Assembly: GCA_964543545.1 (NCBI GenBank)
Contig: CAZIYT010000002.1
Span: forward strand, 496,001-560,000
Direction: 5' to 3'
DNA from: UBA4416 sp964543545
GTDB lineage: Bacteria; Bacteroidota; Bacteroidia; B-17B0; Aurantibacillaceae
DNA: 64,000 nucleotides
Part shown: piece after piece, positions 27,701 through 36,900 of the stretch
Layout: every line of letters begins with the position of its first letter
How positions within the stretch are numbered: position 1 is the stretch's first letter
Made by a program: the position numbers and the translations under genes
The notes under the pieces: generated by a model
Told to the model about the DNA's origin: nothing
Database searches by the model: none
Seen by the model: the letters and a program-made list of their open reading frames with translations, nothing else

Positions 27701-27847
27701 AATAACGAGGTACTTTTCAACCTGTTCTTTGTTTAATTGTTGTTTGAGGAAAGACTCAACAATAGCACGACCTGTATTGGTTATCCCATCAACTTTAGCG
27801 ATGATGGCGAACATTTGCATTAAAGCCCTTAGTATTCGTTCACTCAT
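24767..27847 (-). CDS. ABCG-type transporter half-molecule with N-terminal TerB-like domain
   Basis: A 1026-residue fusion. Residues 1-145 are helical and resemble TerB-like tellurite-resistance domains (LMQMFAIIAKVDGITNTGRAIVESFL). Residues 150-240 form a beta-rich linker. An ABC ATPase follows (Walker A GGSGAGKST 282-290, signature SGGQ 389-392, Walker B LYVDEP 409-414). Then comes an ABC-2 membrane domain (about 590-790), a long charged coiled-coil insert (about 800-950), and a last membrane helix near 995-1015. The order ATPase-then-membrane and the QRKRLNIGLEL context are those of the ABCG/White group. Substrate unknown; two copies would be needed for a full transporter. Confidence 0.85.
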   Translation of the reverse strand: MSERILRALMQMFAIIAKVDGITNTGRAIVESFLKQQLNKEQVEKYLVIFDEFIEAQQSSSKKKDGTAKRTSLNSVKVLKICTQINQELEQPQKVIVLIRLLEFIYSSDEISEQENEFVITVADTFNISTEEFAQLRAFVEDTAEKIPNTPNILVINNKPDGYNNACKHIYCDTLTSDVRVIQIDSVGMYALRIYGNIELQLNGQGISKERVHILTPGSSLRNSKVKPIYYSDIIGRFLADSSKARISFEAKNIEYKFKGGKLGLRNINIREESGKLIGIMGGSGAGKSTLLNVLNGVEVPSAGQVLINGKNIHVEKKFVEGVIGHVTQDDLLIEELTVYQNLFYNAKLCFGNLSDEEIAKKCHSLLADLGLSETKDLKVGSPLEKTISGGQRKRLNIGLELIREPSVLYVDEPTSGLSSRDSENIMDLLKELSLKGKLIFVVIHQPSSDIFKMFDKLQILDVGGYPIYYGNPVDAVSYFKTLVQHVNAEESECWNCGNVNPELIFNIIESKVLDEYGNLTHNRKTSPSEWNKSYVEKIEATIGDIQHQDEIPEAIFKIPNPFKQFKVFITRDVKSKLTNTQYLLINFLEAPLLAFILAFLVRYFNTDEDNSVGYVFFKNENLTAYMFMSVVVALFLGLTVSAEEIIRDRKIRKRESFLNLSKGSYLWSKIIIMFALSAFQTLLFVVVGNLVLGVKGMFADYWLVLFTTSCFANMLGLNISSAFNSAVTIYILIPFLIIPQLLLAGVVVKFDKLNPVLAKQGGVPIVGEMMASRWAFEALAVNQFKENEYFKNFYKYEKAISIAGYKKNYWKQKLEGKMSKISRESKEYLKKDETAKDLALIKNELLKEQAFLNNKYQFEFIDKLNVNDYTPEVATALKAFLDKVNEHYVLRENKKRAEKEKVVHQMIEKMGNEEFIRLQEDYENESLSQLVRNANDISGEACLEKDGRLIQRIDPVYADPTESNFGGAHFYAPNKKFLGNFFSTYWFNISVIWIMSLCLMITLYFDVFKKVLDLFGNIKFRKKRS

Positions 27848-27957
27848 ATATTTTGATTAGTGGGGTGTTTCGGACAAATACGAAAGTTACTAATTATTAA
27901 TAATTTAACAAATTTCCTTTCAAAATTTAATCGATTATTTTTACATCCGTCGAAAAC

Positions 27958-30297
27958 ATGAATACATTGAGAGGGGAATATAATGCGGCTGAGATTGCAG
28001 CGAAGTTTATCAATCAAACCAGTAAACCTGTCTTTTTAACAGGCAAGGCCGGAACGGGGAAAACCACATTTTTAAGGAATATCATTGAGCATACGCACAA
28101 GAATGCCATCATTGTTGCACCAACAGGTATTGCGGCTATCAACGCGGGTGGCGTGACCATTCATTCGCAGTTCGGCCTTCCCTTCGGCCTCTTCGTTCCC
28201 GACAGCAGCTTTAAGATCGACAGCTTCCAGGTAAAGGTCAATACGCCTTACACGATGGTGAAGCACCTCAACATGCGCGATCAGAAACGCAAGCTGTTGC
28301 AGGAGCTGGAATTACTGGTGATCGACGAGGTGAGCATGCTCAGGGCCGATCTGCTGGACACAATCGACTTTGTATTGAAAAGCGTGCGCCGCCAGCAACA
28401 TAAGCCTTTTGGAGGTGTGCAGGTGCTGTTCATCGGCGACCTCATGCAGCTGCCGCCGGTAGTGAAAGAGGAAGAGTGGAACATCTTAAAACAGTATTAC
28501 AACAGCATTTATTTTTTTGATGCGCAGGTCTTGAAGCATGAGAAACCGGTTTACATCGAGCTCGATAAAATCTACCGGCAAACGGATTCGACCTTCATCG
28601 ACCTGTTGAATAACCTGAGAAATAATGCGGTGACGCAGGCTGATATTGATTTGCTGAATACACATTACAAGCCGGATTTTGATATCCGTTCGGCACGCAA
28701 TATCATTACCCTTACCACCCACAACCACAAAGCTGATACGATGAATAAATCGGCCTTGCAGGAGCTCAAAGGCCGCTCTTATTTTTTCAATGCCAAGATC
28801 GAAGGCGAGTTCAATGAATATGCTTATCCTGTAGACTCCGTGCTGGAGCTGAAAGTGGGGGCACAGATCATGTTCATCAAAAATGACATCAGCGGCCGGC
28901 AGCAGTATTTCAACGGGAAGATCGGTGTTGTTTCTTTTTTGAGCGATCAGGAAATTGAAATTGATTTCAGGGACGGCAGCAAGCCTTTCACCCTGGAAAC
29001 TTACCAGTGGCGCAATATCAAATACGAATTGGATGCGGTTACCAATGAGATCGATGAAAAAGACATCGGTGAGTTCAACCAATATCCCATTAAGCTGGCC
29101 TGGGCCATTACCGTACACAAAAGCCAGGGGCTCACCTTTGAAAAAGCGATCCTCGACATCAACCGCGCCTTTGCGCCGGGCCAGGTGTATGTGGCCTTAT
29201 CGAGGCTCAAGTCACTTGATGGTTTGGTGCTGACCTCGCCGGTGCAGTTCAACGCCATTTCCCAGGACAAAGCGCTGGAAGATTACGCGAAGCTTAAACC
29301 TCAGCAGGAAGAAGTAAAACAGCTGATCGACCAGGAAACGGTATTTTTTTTAAGAGCCTACCTGTTGAAGGTCTATGATTTTATATGGCTTCATAGCAGC
29401 CTCAAGCGGCACCTGGAAAGCTATACGATGGCGGAGAACAAATCCACCAAGCAAAAGCATCAGGCCTGGGCGGAGGAGCTATTCGCCAAATTCGAGCCCT
29501 TGCAACTGAATGCTGCTAAGTTCAGCAACCAGATCCATTTTATGTTTGAGGCTAAGGAAGAAGGCTACCTGCAGAAAGCGCATGAGCGCCATCTTGCGGC
29601 TAAAAATTATTTCTACCCGGTGCTCAAAGAGCTTTCGAAAAGCGTGTTGGTGCACATTGAATTGTTGAAGGAGGAAAAGCAGATCAAGCAATACCTCGAA
29701 GAGTTGCTCGAGCTGGAAGGCTTGCTGTATAAGCATTTGCAGCAGCTCGATAAAATGACGCTGGTGCTGGATCATGTGCTGAACGGTACGGAATTCGACA
29801 AGCAGAAGTTCAAGCAGAGCTCCGCTCAAGCCGAGCGCCTGGAGCTGGTGAAGCAAGGCATTGCCATTACAGAGAAAGCTGCATTTGAAGAGCGCAGAAC
29901 CAAGTCGGCTTCCGGAAAAACAAAAAAAGAAAGAAAGCCGCGTGAGCCTAAGGTTAAAAAAGGGACTTCGACGGACTCAGCCACCAAGGAACCGAAGCCG
30001 GATACGAAAGCCATCAGCTTCGAACTATTCAAGGCCGGAAAAACAGCGGCAGACATAGCGGCTGAACGCGCTATGGCACTCAGTACTGTTGAAGGTCATT
30101 TGAAGCATTACGTCAGCCTGGGTATGATTCCGGTGACAGCGTTTGTCCCCAAAGAAAAATTCGACCGCATTATGGAAAGCTACCGGAAGCATGGTAATGG
30201 GCTGGCAACGCCTATCCGGGAAGAGCTCGGCGATGAGTATTCGTATTCTGAAATTCACTTTGCGCTTGCCACACAAAAGCATGTGAAGCAGGAATAA
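27958..30297 (+). CDS. PIF1-like helicase with C-terminal helicase HTH domain
   Basis: The 779-residue protein starts with an SF1B helicase of the PIF1/RecD-like type: Walker A LTGKAGTGKTTFL (about 27-39), APTGIAAINAGG, Walker B LLVIDEVSML, FIGDLMQLPPV, and a late motif AWAITVHKSQGLTF. A helical region (about 470-640) and a basic linker (about 645-685) follow. A winged helicase-HTH domain (HTH_40-like; AISFELFKAGKTAADIAAERAMALSTVEGHL, about 686-775) ends it. It likely unwinds DNA with 5'-3' polarity. The linker segment encoded near 29962-29985 resembles a degenerate hairpin repeat. Divergent from the ABC gene. Confidence 0.9.
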   Translation: MNTLRGEYNAAEIAAKFINQTSKPVFLTGKAGTGKTTFLRNIIEHTHKNAIIVAPTGIAAINAGGVTIHSQFGLPFGLFVPDSSFKIDSFQVKVNTPYTMVKHLNMRDQKRKLLQELELLVIDEVSMLRADLLDTIDFVLKSVRRQQHKPFGGVQVLFIGDLMQLPPVVKEEEWNILKQYYNSIYFFDAQVLKHEKPVYIELDKIYRQTDSTFIDLLNNLRNNAVTQADIDLLNTHYKPDFDIRSARNIITLTTHNHKADTMNKSALQELKGRSYFFNAKIEGEFNEYAYPVDSVLELKVGAQIMFIKNDISGRQQYFNGKIGVVSFLSDQEIEIDFRDGSKPFTLETYQWRNIKYELDAVTNEIDEKDIGEFNQYPIKLAWAITVHKSQGLTFEKAILDINRAFAPGQVYVALSRLKSLDGLVLTSPVQFNAISQDKALEDYAKLKPQQEEVKQLIDQETVFFLRAYLLKVYDFIWLHSSLKRHLESYTMAENKSTKQKHQAWAEELFAKFEPLQLNAAKFSNQIHFMFEAKEEGYLQKAHERHLAAKNYFYPVLKELSKSVLVHIELLKEEKQIKQYLEELLELEGLLYKHLQQLDKMTLVLDHVLNGTEFDKQKFKQSSAQAERLELVKQGIAITEKAAFEERRTKSASGKTKKERKPREPKVKKGTSTDSATKEPKPDTKAISFELFKAGKTAADIAAERAMALSTVEGHLKHYVSLGMIPVTAFVPKEKFDRIMESYRKHGNGLATPIREELGDEYSYSEIHFALATQKHVKQE

Positions 30298-30314
30298 ATG
30301 TGGATAGAACAATT

Positions 30315-30429
30315 AACCACATAGAAACATAGGTACATAGTAAAACCAACGCACAGAGAACACAGAGCTGAGATGCTAAATCTATGATCTCTTCCTGTTC
30401 TCTATGATTTCTATGTGCCTATGTGGTTT
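30315..30429. repeat. Nested inverted repeat of the CACATAG family
   Basis: The outer arms are AACCACATAG...GTACATAG (30315-30340) and CTATGTGCCTATGTGGTTT (30411-30429). Inner arms AGAGAACA and TGTTCTCT sit near 30355 and 30397. It fills the gap between the convergent helicase and efp genes. Confidence 0.8.
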
Positions 30430-30444
30430 TAAACCAGAGAAGGA

Positions 30445-30996
30445 TTACTTCACACGCTCCACGTATTCGCCCGTTTCCGTGTTGATCTTCAGCTTATCGC
30501 CATTCACTACGAAAATCGGAACCTGGATTTTGATCCCACCTTCTACCTCAGCGGTTTTCAGGGTTTTATTTTTAATGCCCTCTTCGGTGTATGTTACGAC
30601 GAGCTCCACATACTGTGGCAGGGAGCCATTCAGTGGCTTATCGTTGTCATCAAAACGGATTTTCAGGATCATGCCTTCCTGTAAGAATTGAATGCTCTCG
30701 GCAAACAGAATCTTCGGAATGTGAAGCTGGTCGTAGGTTTCCTGGTTCATACATACGAGGAAATCGCCATCCATAAATAAATACTGCATTTCGTGCTCAT
30801 CCACGCGAATGAGGTCGATCTTTTCGCCTGAGCGGAAACGGATCTCACTTTGCTTGCCCGTTTCCACGTTGCGGCATTTGCAGGAATAAATAGCGTTTCC
30901 TTTGCCGGGAGTAATATGATCGTAGTCCAGTACCTGAACCAATTCGTTGTTATGCCTGATAAAGCAGCCTCTTGAAATATCGGATGTCGTTGCCAT
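30445..30996 (-). CDS. efp: Translation elongation factor P
   Basis: EF-P relieves ribosome stalling at polyproline stretches. The 183-residue protein has the three-domain KOW/OB/OB layout: ISRGCFIRHNNELVQVLDYDHITPGKGNA with K32 at the tip of the loop that is post-translationally modified in many bacteria, then LFMDGDFLVCMNQETYDQL, and the C-terminal VPIFVVNGDKLKINTETGEYVERVK segment. Lys rather than Arg at the tip argues against EarP-type rhamnosylation; no modification enzyme is in the window. A good Bacteroidota promoter lies 24-55 bp upstream. Confidence 0.97.
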   Translation of the reverse strand: MATTSDISRGCFIRHNNELVQVLDYDHITPGKGNAIYSCKCRNVETGKQSEIRFRSGEKIDLIRVDEHEMQYLFMDGDFLVCMNQETYDQLHIPKILFAESIQFLQEGMILKIRFDDNDKPLNGSLPQYVELVVTYTEEGIKNKTLKTAEVEGGIKIQVPIFVVNGDKLKINTETGEYVERVK

Positions 30997-31019
30997 GAAA
31001 TTATTTTTTTAATAAAGCG

Positions 31020-31051
31020 GAAAGATACTATTGTCGGCTGAAATAGGCAAA
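31020..31051 (-). promoter_or_regulatory. Bacteroidota-type promoter for efp
   Basis: On the - strand, TTTG (31051-31048), a 20-nt gap and TATCTTTC (31027-31020) fit TTTG-N19-21-TANNTTTG with one mismatch. The expected start point is about 31013, some 17 bp before the efp ATG. Confidence 0.65.
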
Positions 31052-31129
31052 CATTGTTGCAGGAATGTGCTTAATTCAGATTCAGGCCCGGCCCGATCCC
31101 GATCCAGGGCTTCATTTAAGGCAATGCAC

Positions 31130-31265
31130 TAACAAATGGAACGCAGATGACACAGATCGTTATGATCAGAACATGGATTAAGACAAATTCGATGGTTTGT
31201 TTTTGAATAAAGTTTTCTCTGCGAGACTCTGCGAGAAATATTCTACTGCGCCTTTGCGGGATGAC
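31130..31265. repeat. Remnants of CGCAGATGACACAGAT and CTCTGCGAGA repeats
   Basis: The 409-bp gap between efp and the next gene holds pieces such as ACGCAGATGACACAGATC and CTCTGCGAGACTCTGCGAGA followed by CTGCGCCTTTGCGGG. These look like partial copies of multi-copy intergenic repeats. No open frame was recognised here. Confidence 0.6.
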
Positions 31266-31340
31266 ATATAAATCCAAACCACTTACCATAAATTTCCCGC
31301 CACTTACAAGATCGTGCCTTTTTGAATGCCATCATCGTTA

Positions 31341-31348
31341 TACATTTG
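31341..31348 (+). promoter_or_regulatory. -7 promoter box of the T9SS cargo gene
   Basis: TACATTTG is a perfect TANNTTTG. A TTTG at 31321-31324 is only 16 nt upstream, shorter than usual. The inferred transcript start near 31355 supports translation from ATG 31406 rather than from the upstream frame start at 31322. Confidence 0.5.
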
Positions 31349-31405
31349 ATTCCGGGTACCCCTTATGGAATTTTTTGTTCAATCACATCTCAATGTAAAA
31401 CCCTT

Positions 31406-32365
31406 ATGAAGCCAGCTGATTTTATCGTTCGTATTCCGGAGCCTTGCCACGAGGACTGGAACCAGATGCAACCCGATGCCAAAGGCAAATTTTGCAGCTC
31501 CTGCAGCAAATCCGTGTTTGATTTTACCAATAAAACAGATTCGGAAATCAAAACGATTCTCATAGAGCATAAAGATCAGAAGGTCTGCGGGCACTTTAAG
31601 AAAACACAGGTCGACCGGCCACTGAGCATCACGCTGGACCCACACCATCTTCCCAAAAACATCAGCATCACAAAAACTTTCGCCATTGCCCTGTTCCTGG
31701 TATTTGGCTCCTTGCTCTTTAGCTGCAAAGACGAAAAAGGAAATGATCTGAAAACGGATCCTGAGATTCCGCAAATGATCCTCGGGGACATACAGGCGCC
31801 TCCACCGCCGGTTTCGGATTCCTTCAGCTCCTGCGATATGTTGACCGGAGAAGTGCCGGTTGAGAATACAGAAGGGATTTACGTCACCGAGGGAGTGGTT
31901 AATGGAGGCGTCAGTTATGGAGAAGCTGATGTCATTGATCCGCCGCCGCCTATAAAAGTGGTAGATCCGCCGGAGTCTGTCATACTGGGGACAATGGCCT
32001 ACGATCCCCAAAATTATCCGGATACGATCAGGGAATATCCCCGGGTAGATTCCTTAGTTCCTGATGACGCCAAACGCCTGGCGGAATCCTCAAAACTAAA
32101 ATCTGACAAGGTATTCAGCGTGTATCCGAATCCATCGACCGGCGAATTTACCATTGCCTACGATCTGTTGAGACGTTCGGATGTGAAGATTGCTATTTAT
32201 AACATGAACGGCGCCTTGGTGAAAGCAGTCACTGATACAAAAGGCCAGTACGAAGGACGTTACCGACTCCCGGTAAACCTGAATGAATTACCGAATGGTA
32301 TTTACATCGTCAGCCTCATCAATGGCGACAAGCAAAGTACAGAACGATTGGTGATCGCGAGGTAA
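31406..32365 (+). CDS. T9SS-sorted protein with N-terminal cysteine cluster before its membrane segment
   Basis: The 319-residue protein begins with a domain carrying C14, C30-x2-C33 and C61 in the pattern PCHEDWNQM...KGKFCSSCSKSVFDFT...VCGHF (about 10-65), which looks like a small metal-binding unit. A single hydrophobic segment lies at about 90-106 and ends in L-L-F-S-C107, close to a lipobox. A Pro-rich region follows, and then a T9SS type-A sorting domain (about 235-319; FSVYPNPSTGEF, ELPNGIYIVSL). I recall similar Cys domains at the start of other Bacteroidota proteins, but not their role. The start is ATG 31406; 28 upstream codons look non-coding. An intrinsic terminator follows. Confidence 0.8.
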   Translation: MKPADFIVRIPEPCHEDWNQMQPDAKGKFCSSCSKSVFDFTNKTDSEIKTILIEHKDQKVCGHFKKTQVDRPLSITLDPHHLPKNISITKTFAIALFLVFGSLLFSCKDEKGNDLKTDPEIPQMILGDIQAPPPPVSDSFSSCDMLTGEVPVENTEGIYVTEGVVNGGVSYGEADVIDPPPPIKVVDPPESVILGTMAYDPQNYPDTIREYPRVDSLVPDDAKRLAESSKLKSDKVFSVYPNPSTGEFTIAYDLLRRSDVKIAIYNMNGALVKAVTDTKGQYEGRYRLPVNLNELPNGIYIVSLINGDKQSTERLVIAR

Positions 32366-32376
32366 GATACATTCAC

Positions 32377-32408
32377 AAAAAAGCATCCCATAACCGGGAT
32401 GCTTTTTT
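32377..32408. terminator. Bidirectional intrinsic terminator
   Basis: AAAAAAGCATCCC and GGGATGCTTTTTT pair around a 6-nt loop (ATAACC), 11 bp after the stop of the T9SS cargo gene. The A and T runs on either side let it act on both strands. Confidence 0.88.
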
Positions 32409-32413
32409 GCTAC

Positions 32414-32470
32414 CGTTGACTTCGAGAGCCTCAGTCAACGAATGGTGGCTGAGGCTCTCGAAGCCACCAT
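32414..32470. repeat. Paired constant-loop hairpins, best-preserved copy (locus 6)
   Basis: Hairpin A (32414-32440) has stem CGTTGACT/AGTCAACG and loop TCGAGAGCCTC. Hairpin B (32442-32470) has 9-bp stem ATGGTGGCT/AGCCACCAT and loop GAGGCTCTCGA. All pairs are Watson-Crick. It lies right after an intrinsic terminator, between convergent genes. Confidence 0.93.
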
Positions 32471-32516
32471 AAGGGCTTCGGTAGTTTGACTCTCCGTTTG
32501 TGACAACTATTTTAAC

Positions 32517-33929
32517 CTATTTCCAGCCGCCGCCCAGCGCCCTGTACAAATCGATGCGCGCATTCAGTTGCCCGTATTTCAAAGCTGCCTGGTCCAGCTC
32601 GCTTTGCAGAACACTGCTTTGTGTGCTGATCACTTCCAGGTAATTCGCCATCCCGCTTTTAAATAAGAGCACGGCATTTTGAGTGGCCTGTTGTAAAGTT
32701 GCTACCCGTTTGGAAGCAATGCCCTGCTGTTCATCCAGCTTCTCCACTTTCACCAGCGCATCCGATACTTCTCCTACAGCAACCAACACGGTTTGCCTGA
32801 ACTGGATCACTGCTTTCTCACGATCGAGCTTCGCCAGCTCGTATTGTGTTCTGATGCGGCGGTGCTGAAACAAAGGCTGCGTCAAGCCTCCGGCCAGGTT
32901 GCCAAATAAGGAAGCAGGAACAGAAAACCAGTTCGTTGCCTTATAAGCATTGAGTCCCCCACTGGCGGTGATCTGCAGGGTAGGGTAGAAGCCCGCTTTG
33001 GCGATCCCGACGCGTGCATTCTGAATGCTCAGCGCCAGTTCCTGTGCTTTCACATCAGGCCTGTGGCTTAGCAGGTTCGAGGGAACGCCGGTTGATAAGC
33101 TTTCGTTCAGGGCGATGGCACGAAGGCCGTTAGCTCTTTCGATGTTTCCCGGAAAGCGCCCTGCCAGGATACTCAGGGCATTTTCCTGTAAGCGGATGTT
33201 TTGCTCCAATACCGAAACCAGCTGCACAGCGGCCAGCTGCTGGGCTTCGGCCTGTTGTACGGCCAGCATCGTCACCTGTCCGGCAGTTTGTTGGAAACGG
33301 ATCACCATTAAGGTGCTATCGTTTAAGGCCAGGTTTTTTTGTGCGATGTGGAGTTGCTCATCCAGTAGCAAGAGGTTGTAGAAGCCGGAGGCGACGGCCG
33401 ATACAAGCGCGGTTTGTATGGCTTTACGGGCTTCCGCTGTTTGAAGATAGGCCGAGAGCGCTACCTTTTTCTGATTGCGGATCTTTCCCCAGATGTCTAT
33501 CTCCCAGGACAGTCCGACGTTTGCGGTGAAATCCTCGATGTGATTGGTGCCCAGGAATTGTTCGGTTAAGGATCCGTTTAAGCTGTTCTTCGAGGGGATC
33601 GTACTCGATGCGCCCAGGTTCAGGTTCAGCTGTGGCAGCCAGCCCAGTTTGGCCTGCCTGAGAGATTGCCTGGCAGACTCTATGTTTTTAAGCGCCAGTT
33701 GCATGCTGTAGTTTTTCAGCAGGGCAGAGTCCACCAGCTTTTGTAGAGAGGCATCTGCGAAAAATGTTTTCCAGGTCTGATCGGCAATGCTCGCCGTGTC
33801 GCGGCTTAGCGAATCACCGTAGGCAAGCGGAACGCTGTCTTTTGGGACCGGCAGGTCTTTGGAGACTTTGCAGGCGTGAAGCAGTAAGGCTATTATTCCT
33901 GTAAGGCTATATCTTAAAATAAATTTCAT
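32517..33929 (-). CDS. TolC-like outer-membrane efflux lipoprotein (NodT type)
   Basis: The 470-residue protein has a lipoprotein signal with lipobox L-H-A-C (C20) and the duplicated helical hairpins of an outer-membrane efflux channel, with long amphipathic helices such as SLRQAKLGWLPQLNLNLGA (about 90-108) and ELALSIQNARVGIAKAGFYPTLQ. It would form the outer-membrane exit duct for the RND pump encoded just upstream (18-bp gap). The final part NARIDLYRALGGGWK is the typical family ending. Confidence 0.92.
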   Translation of the reverse strand: MKFILRYSLTGIIALLLHACKVSKDLPVPKDSVPLAYGDSLSRDTASIADQTWKTFFADASLQKLVDSALLKNYSMQLALKNIESARQSLRQAKLGWLPQLNLNLGASSTIPSKNSLNGSLTEQFLGTNHIEDFTANVGLSWEIDIWGKIRNQKKVALSAYLQTAEARKAIQTALVSAVASGFYNLLLLDEQLHIAQKNLALNDSTLMVIRFQQTAGQVTMLAVQQAEAQQLAAVQLVSVLEQNIRLQENALSILAGRFPGNIERANGLRAIALNESLSTGVPSNLLSHRPDVKAQELALSIQNARVGIAKAGFYPTLQITASGGLNAYKATNWFSVPASLFGNLAGGLTQPLFQHRRIRTQYELAKLDREKAVIQFRQTVLVAVGEVSDALVKVEKLDEQQGIASKRVATLQQATQNAVLLFKSGMANYLEVISTQSSVLQSELDQAALKYGQLNARIDLYRALGGGWK

Positions 33930-33947
33930 AAATCGTAAAATCGTTTT

Positions 33948-36900
33948 TTATTGTTGGTGTACAGGATCTAAAATGGTTTCGTTGACGGTATGAGTCATGT
34001 ATTCCTCTGCGGGAACCTGGAGGGGTTTTACTTTTTCCTGCAGGTATTGGAATACCACAAACAATACCGGAATGATAAAGAGCCCCAGGATCACGCCTGC
34101 CAGCATACCACCAATGGCACCGATGCTGATGGAGTGATTGCCCAGTGCGGAGGGGCCGGTGGCGCCTATCATCGGGATGAGCCCTGCCACAAAGGCCAGG
34201 GAAGTCATAATGATGGGGCGAAGACGAAGTCTCGAGGCTTCCAGCGCTGCGGAGAGTAAGGTCCTTCCCGCATGACGGCGCTGCACGGCGTACTCCACGA
34301 TGAGGATGGCATTTTTGGCCAGCAAGCCGATGAGCATTACCAGGGCAACCTGTACATAAATATTGTTTTCAATGCCGGCCAGGTTAATGCCGATAAACAC
34401 GCCGGCGATGCCCGTTGGAATAGAAAGGATCACGGCCAAAGGCAGGATGTAACTTTCGTACTGTGCGGCCAATAAGAAGTACACAAATAACAAGCTCAGG
34501 GCAAAGATGATGACCGATTGCCCTCCCGACGTAATTTCTTCTTTGGTGAGGCCTGAAAACTCATAGCTGTATCCCTCGGGCAATGTTTCTTTGGCTACCT
34601 GGCGCACAGCAATGATTGCATCGCCCGTGCTGAATCCCGGTTTAGGAATCGCGTTCACCGCAATGGAGTTAAACATGTTGTAACGCGACACGGTTTCCGG
34701 GCCATAGACCCGTTTCATATTCACCAAGGTATTCACCGGTACCATGTCGCCACTTTGGCTTTTGACAAAAATACCATCCAGTGCCGCGGGCTCCGAGCGG
34801 GCGGGCAGGTCGGCCTGGATCATCACGCGGTAGTATTTTCCGAAACGGTTGAAATCAGACACCTGCACGCTGCCGAAATACGATTGCACGGTTTGTAAAA
34901 TATCGCGGACATTCACGTTCAGCTGTTTGGCTTTCGCATTGTCTACTTCTACTTCAAACTGGGGATAGTCGGCTTTGAAAGCGGTAAAGGCTACGGCAAT
35001 CTCCGGGCGCTTCATCAGGCCGCCGATAAAATTGTTGGCAACCCCGCTGAACTTATCAAGCTGATTGCCTGTACGGTCCTGCAGTACGAGGTCGAGGCCG
35101 TCAATGTTACTGAAGCCGGGAACCGTAGGGAAGGTAAATACAAAGAAATTCCCACCCGGGATCGCCCCGAGCTTCTCCCGCATCATATCAATCAGGCCGT
35201 TGATGTCTTTTACCTTACCGCGTTCCGCCATTTGTTTGAACACGATAAAGCCTGTGGCAGATGAAGGACTGGTGGAAGAAGTCATGATGTTGAAGCCGGA
35301 AATAATGTTGACCGTTTCTACAGCTTCCATCGGCGACAATACTTTCTCTGCCTTCTGCAACACTTCTTTGGTGCGTTCCAGGGAAGTACCGGAAGGCATG
35401 GATAAGGCAATTACTGCAAAGCTCTGATCTTCTGAAGGAATAAAGCCGGAGGGTGTGCGTTTTACCAGCCACACCGTGAGGAGCGTTACCAGGGCTAATC
35501 CGCCCAGGCTTAGCCAGCGTCGGCGAATCAGGAACTTCAGGCTGTTGATGTATTTATGTGTGAGCGAATCGAAGCCTGCATTGAAGCCATTAAAAAATTT
35601 ACGGCTGAAGCTTTGCTTTTGCTCTGTTGTACCGTTCCCGTTGTGATGCGGATTTTTCAGCAGCAAGGCACTCAGGGCAGGGCTCAGCGTTAGGGCATTC
35701 ACGGCCGAGATCACAATGGCAATGGCCAGGGTAAAGGCAAACTGCCGGTAGAACAGGCCTGTAGAGCCTTCCATAAAGCCAACGGGAAGAAACACTGCCG
35801 ACATGATGAGCGTGATGGAAATGATGGCCCCTGTAATTTCGCTCATGGCCGAGGCCGTGGCTGCTTTCGGAGGAAGATGCTTGTGTTCCATCTTGGCATG
35901 TACTGCTTCCACCACCACAATGGCATCATCGACCACGATGCCGATAGCCAGGATCAGGGCGAAGAGTGTGAGCAGGTTGATGGAAAAGCCAAAGAGCTGC
36001 ATGAAGAAAAAGGTTCCTAAAATAGACACAGGTACCGCAATGGCCGGAATGAGCGTGGAGCGGAAATCCTGCAGGAACAGGAACACCACCAGGAACACAA
36101 GGATAAAGGCTTCGATGAGCGTATGCTGTACCTGGCTGATGGACTGATCGAGCGCTTTCTTCGTACTGTATAAGATGTAATGCTTCACGCCTTTGGGAAA
36201 ATTGGCGGAGGCTTTTTCAATCTGCTGGTTGATGGCAATTTGGATGTCGTTGGCATTGGAGCCGGCACTTTGCAATACCACAATGGTAATGCCCTGCTTG
36301 CCATTCACCAGGCCGCCGCTGGAATAAGTGTAGGAGCCCAGTTCTACGCGTGCAACGTCTTTGAGGCGGAGCTGCGAGCCATCGGCATTCGAGCGGATGA
36401 TGATGTTTTCATAATCAACAGCCTGGCTCATTTTACCTTTGTACTTGATCACGAACTCAAAAGCTTCCTTGCTGCTTTCGCCAAAACGGCCGGGCGCCGC
36501 TTCCAGGTTCTGGTCCTGGATGGCTGCGGCTACTTCCTGTGGCGTCATGTGGTAATTGGCCAGCTGTGCAGGATTCAGCCATACACGCATCGCATAATCC
36601 TTGTTGCTGCCAAACACAAAGGCTTGCCCCACACCCGAAATCCGTTTGATCTCCGGAATGATATTGATCTTGGCGTAATTGGCGATAAAGGTCTCATCAT
36701 AGCTTTTCTCATTTTCGGAATACAGATTGATGGCCATGATGAAGCTGTTTTGCTGCTTGGCGGTGGAAATCCCCGCCTGGATCACTTCTGCCGGCAGCAG
36801 GCTCGTTGCCTGTGCCACGCGGTTCTGCACATTCACAGAGGCTTTATCGGGATCGGTGCCCAGCTTGAAGAATACGGAGATCACCAGGGAACCATCGTTG

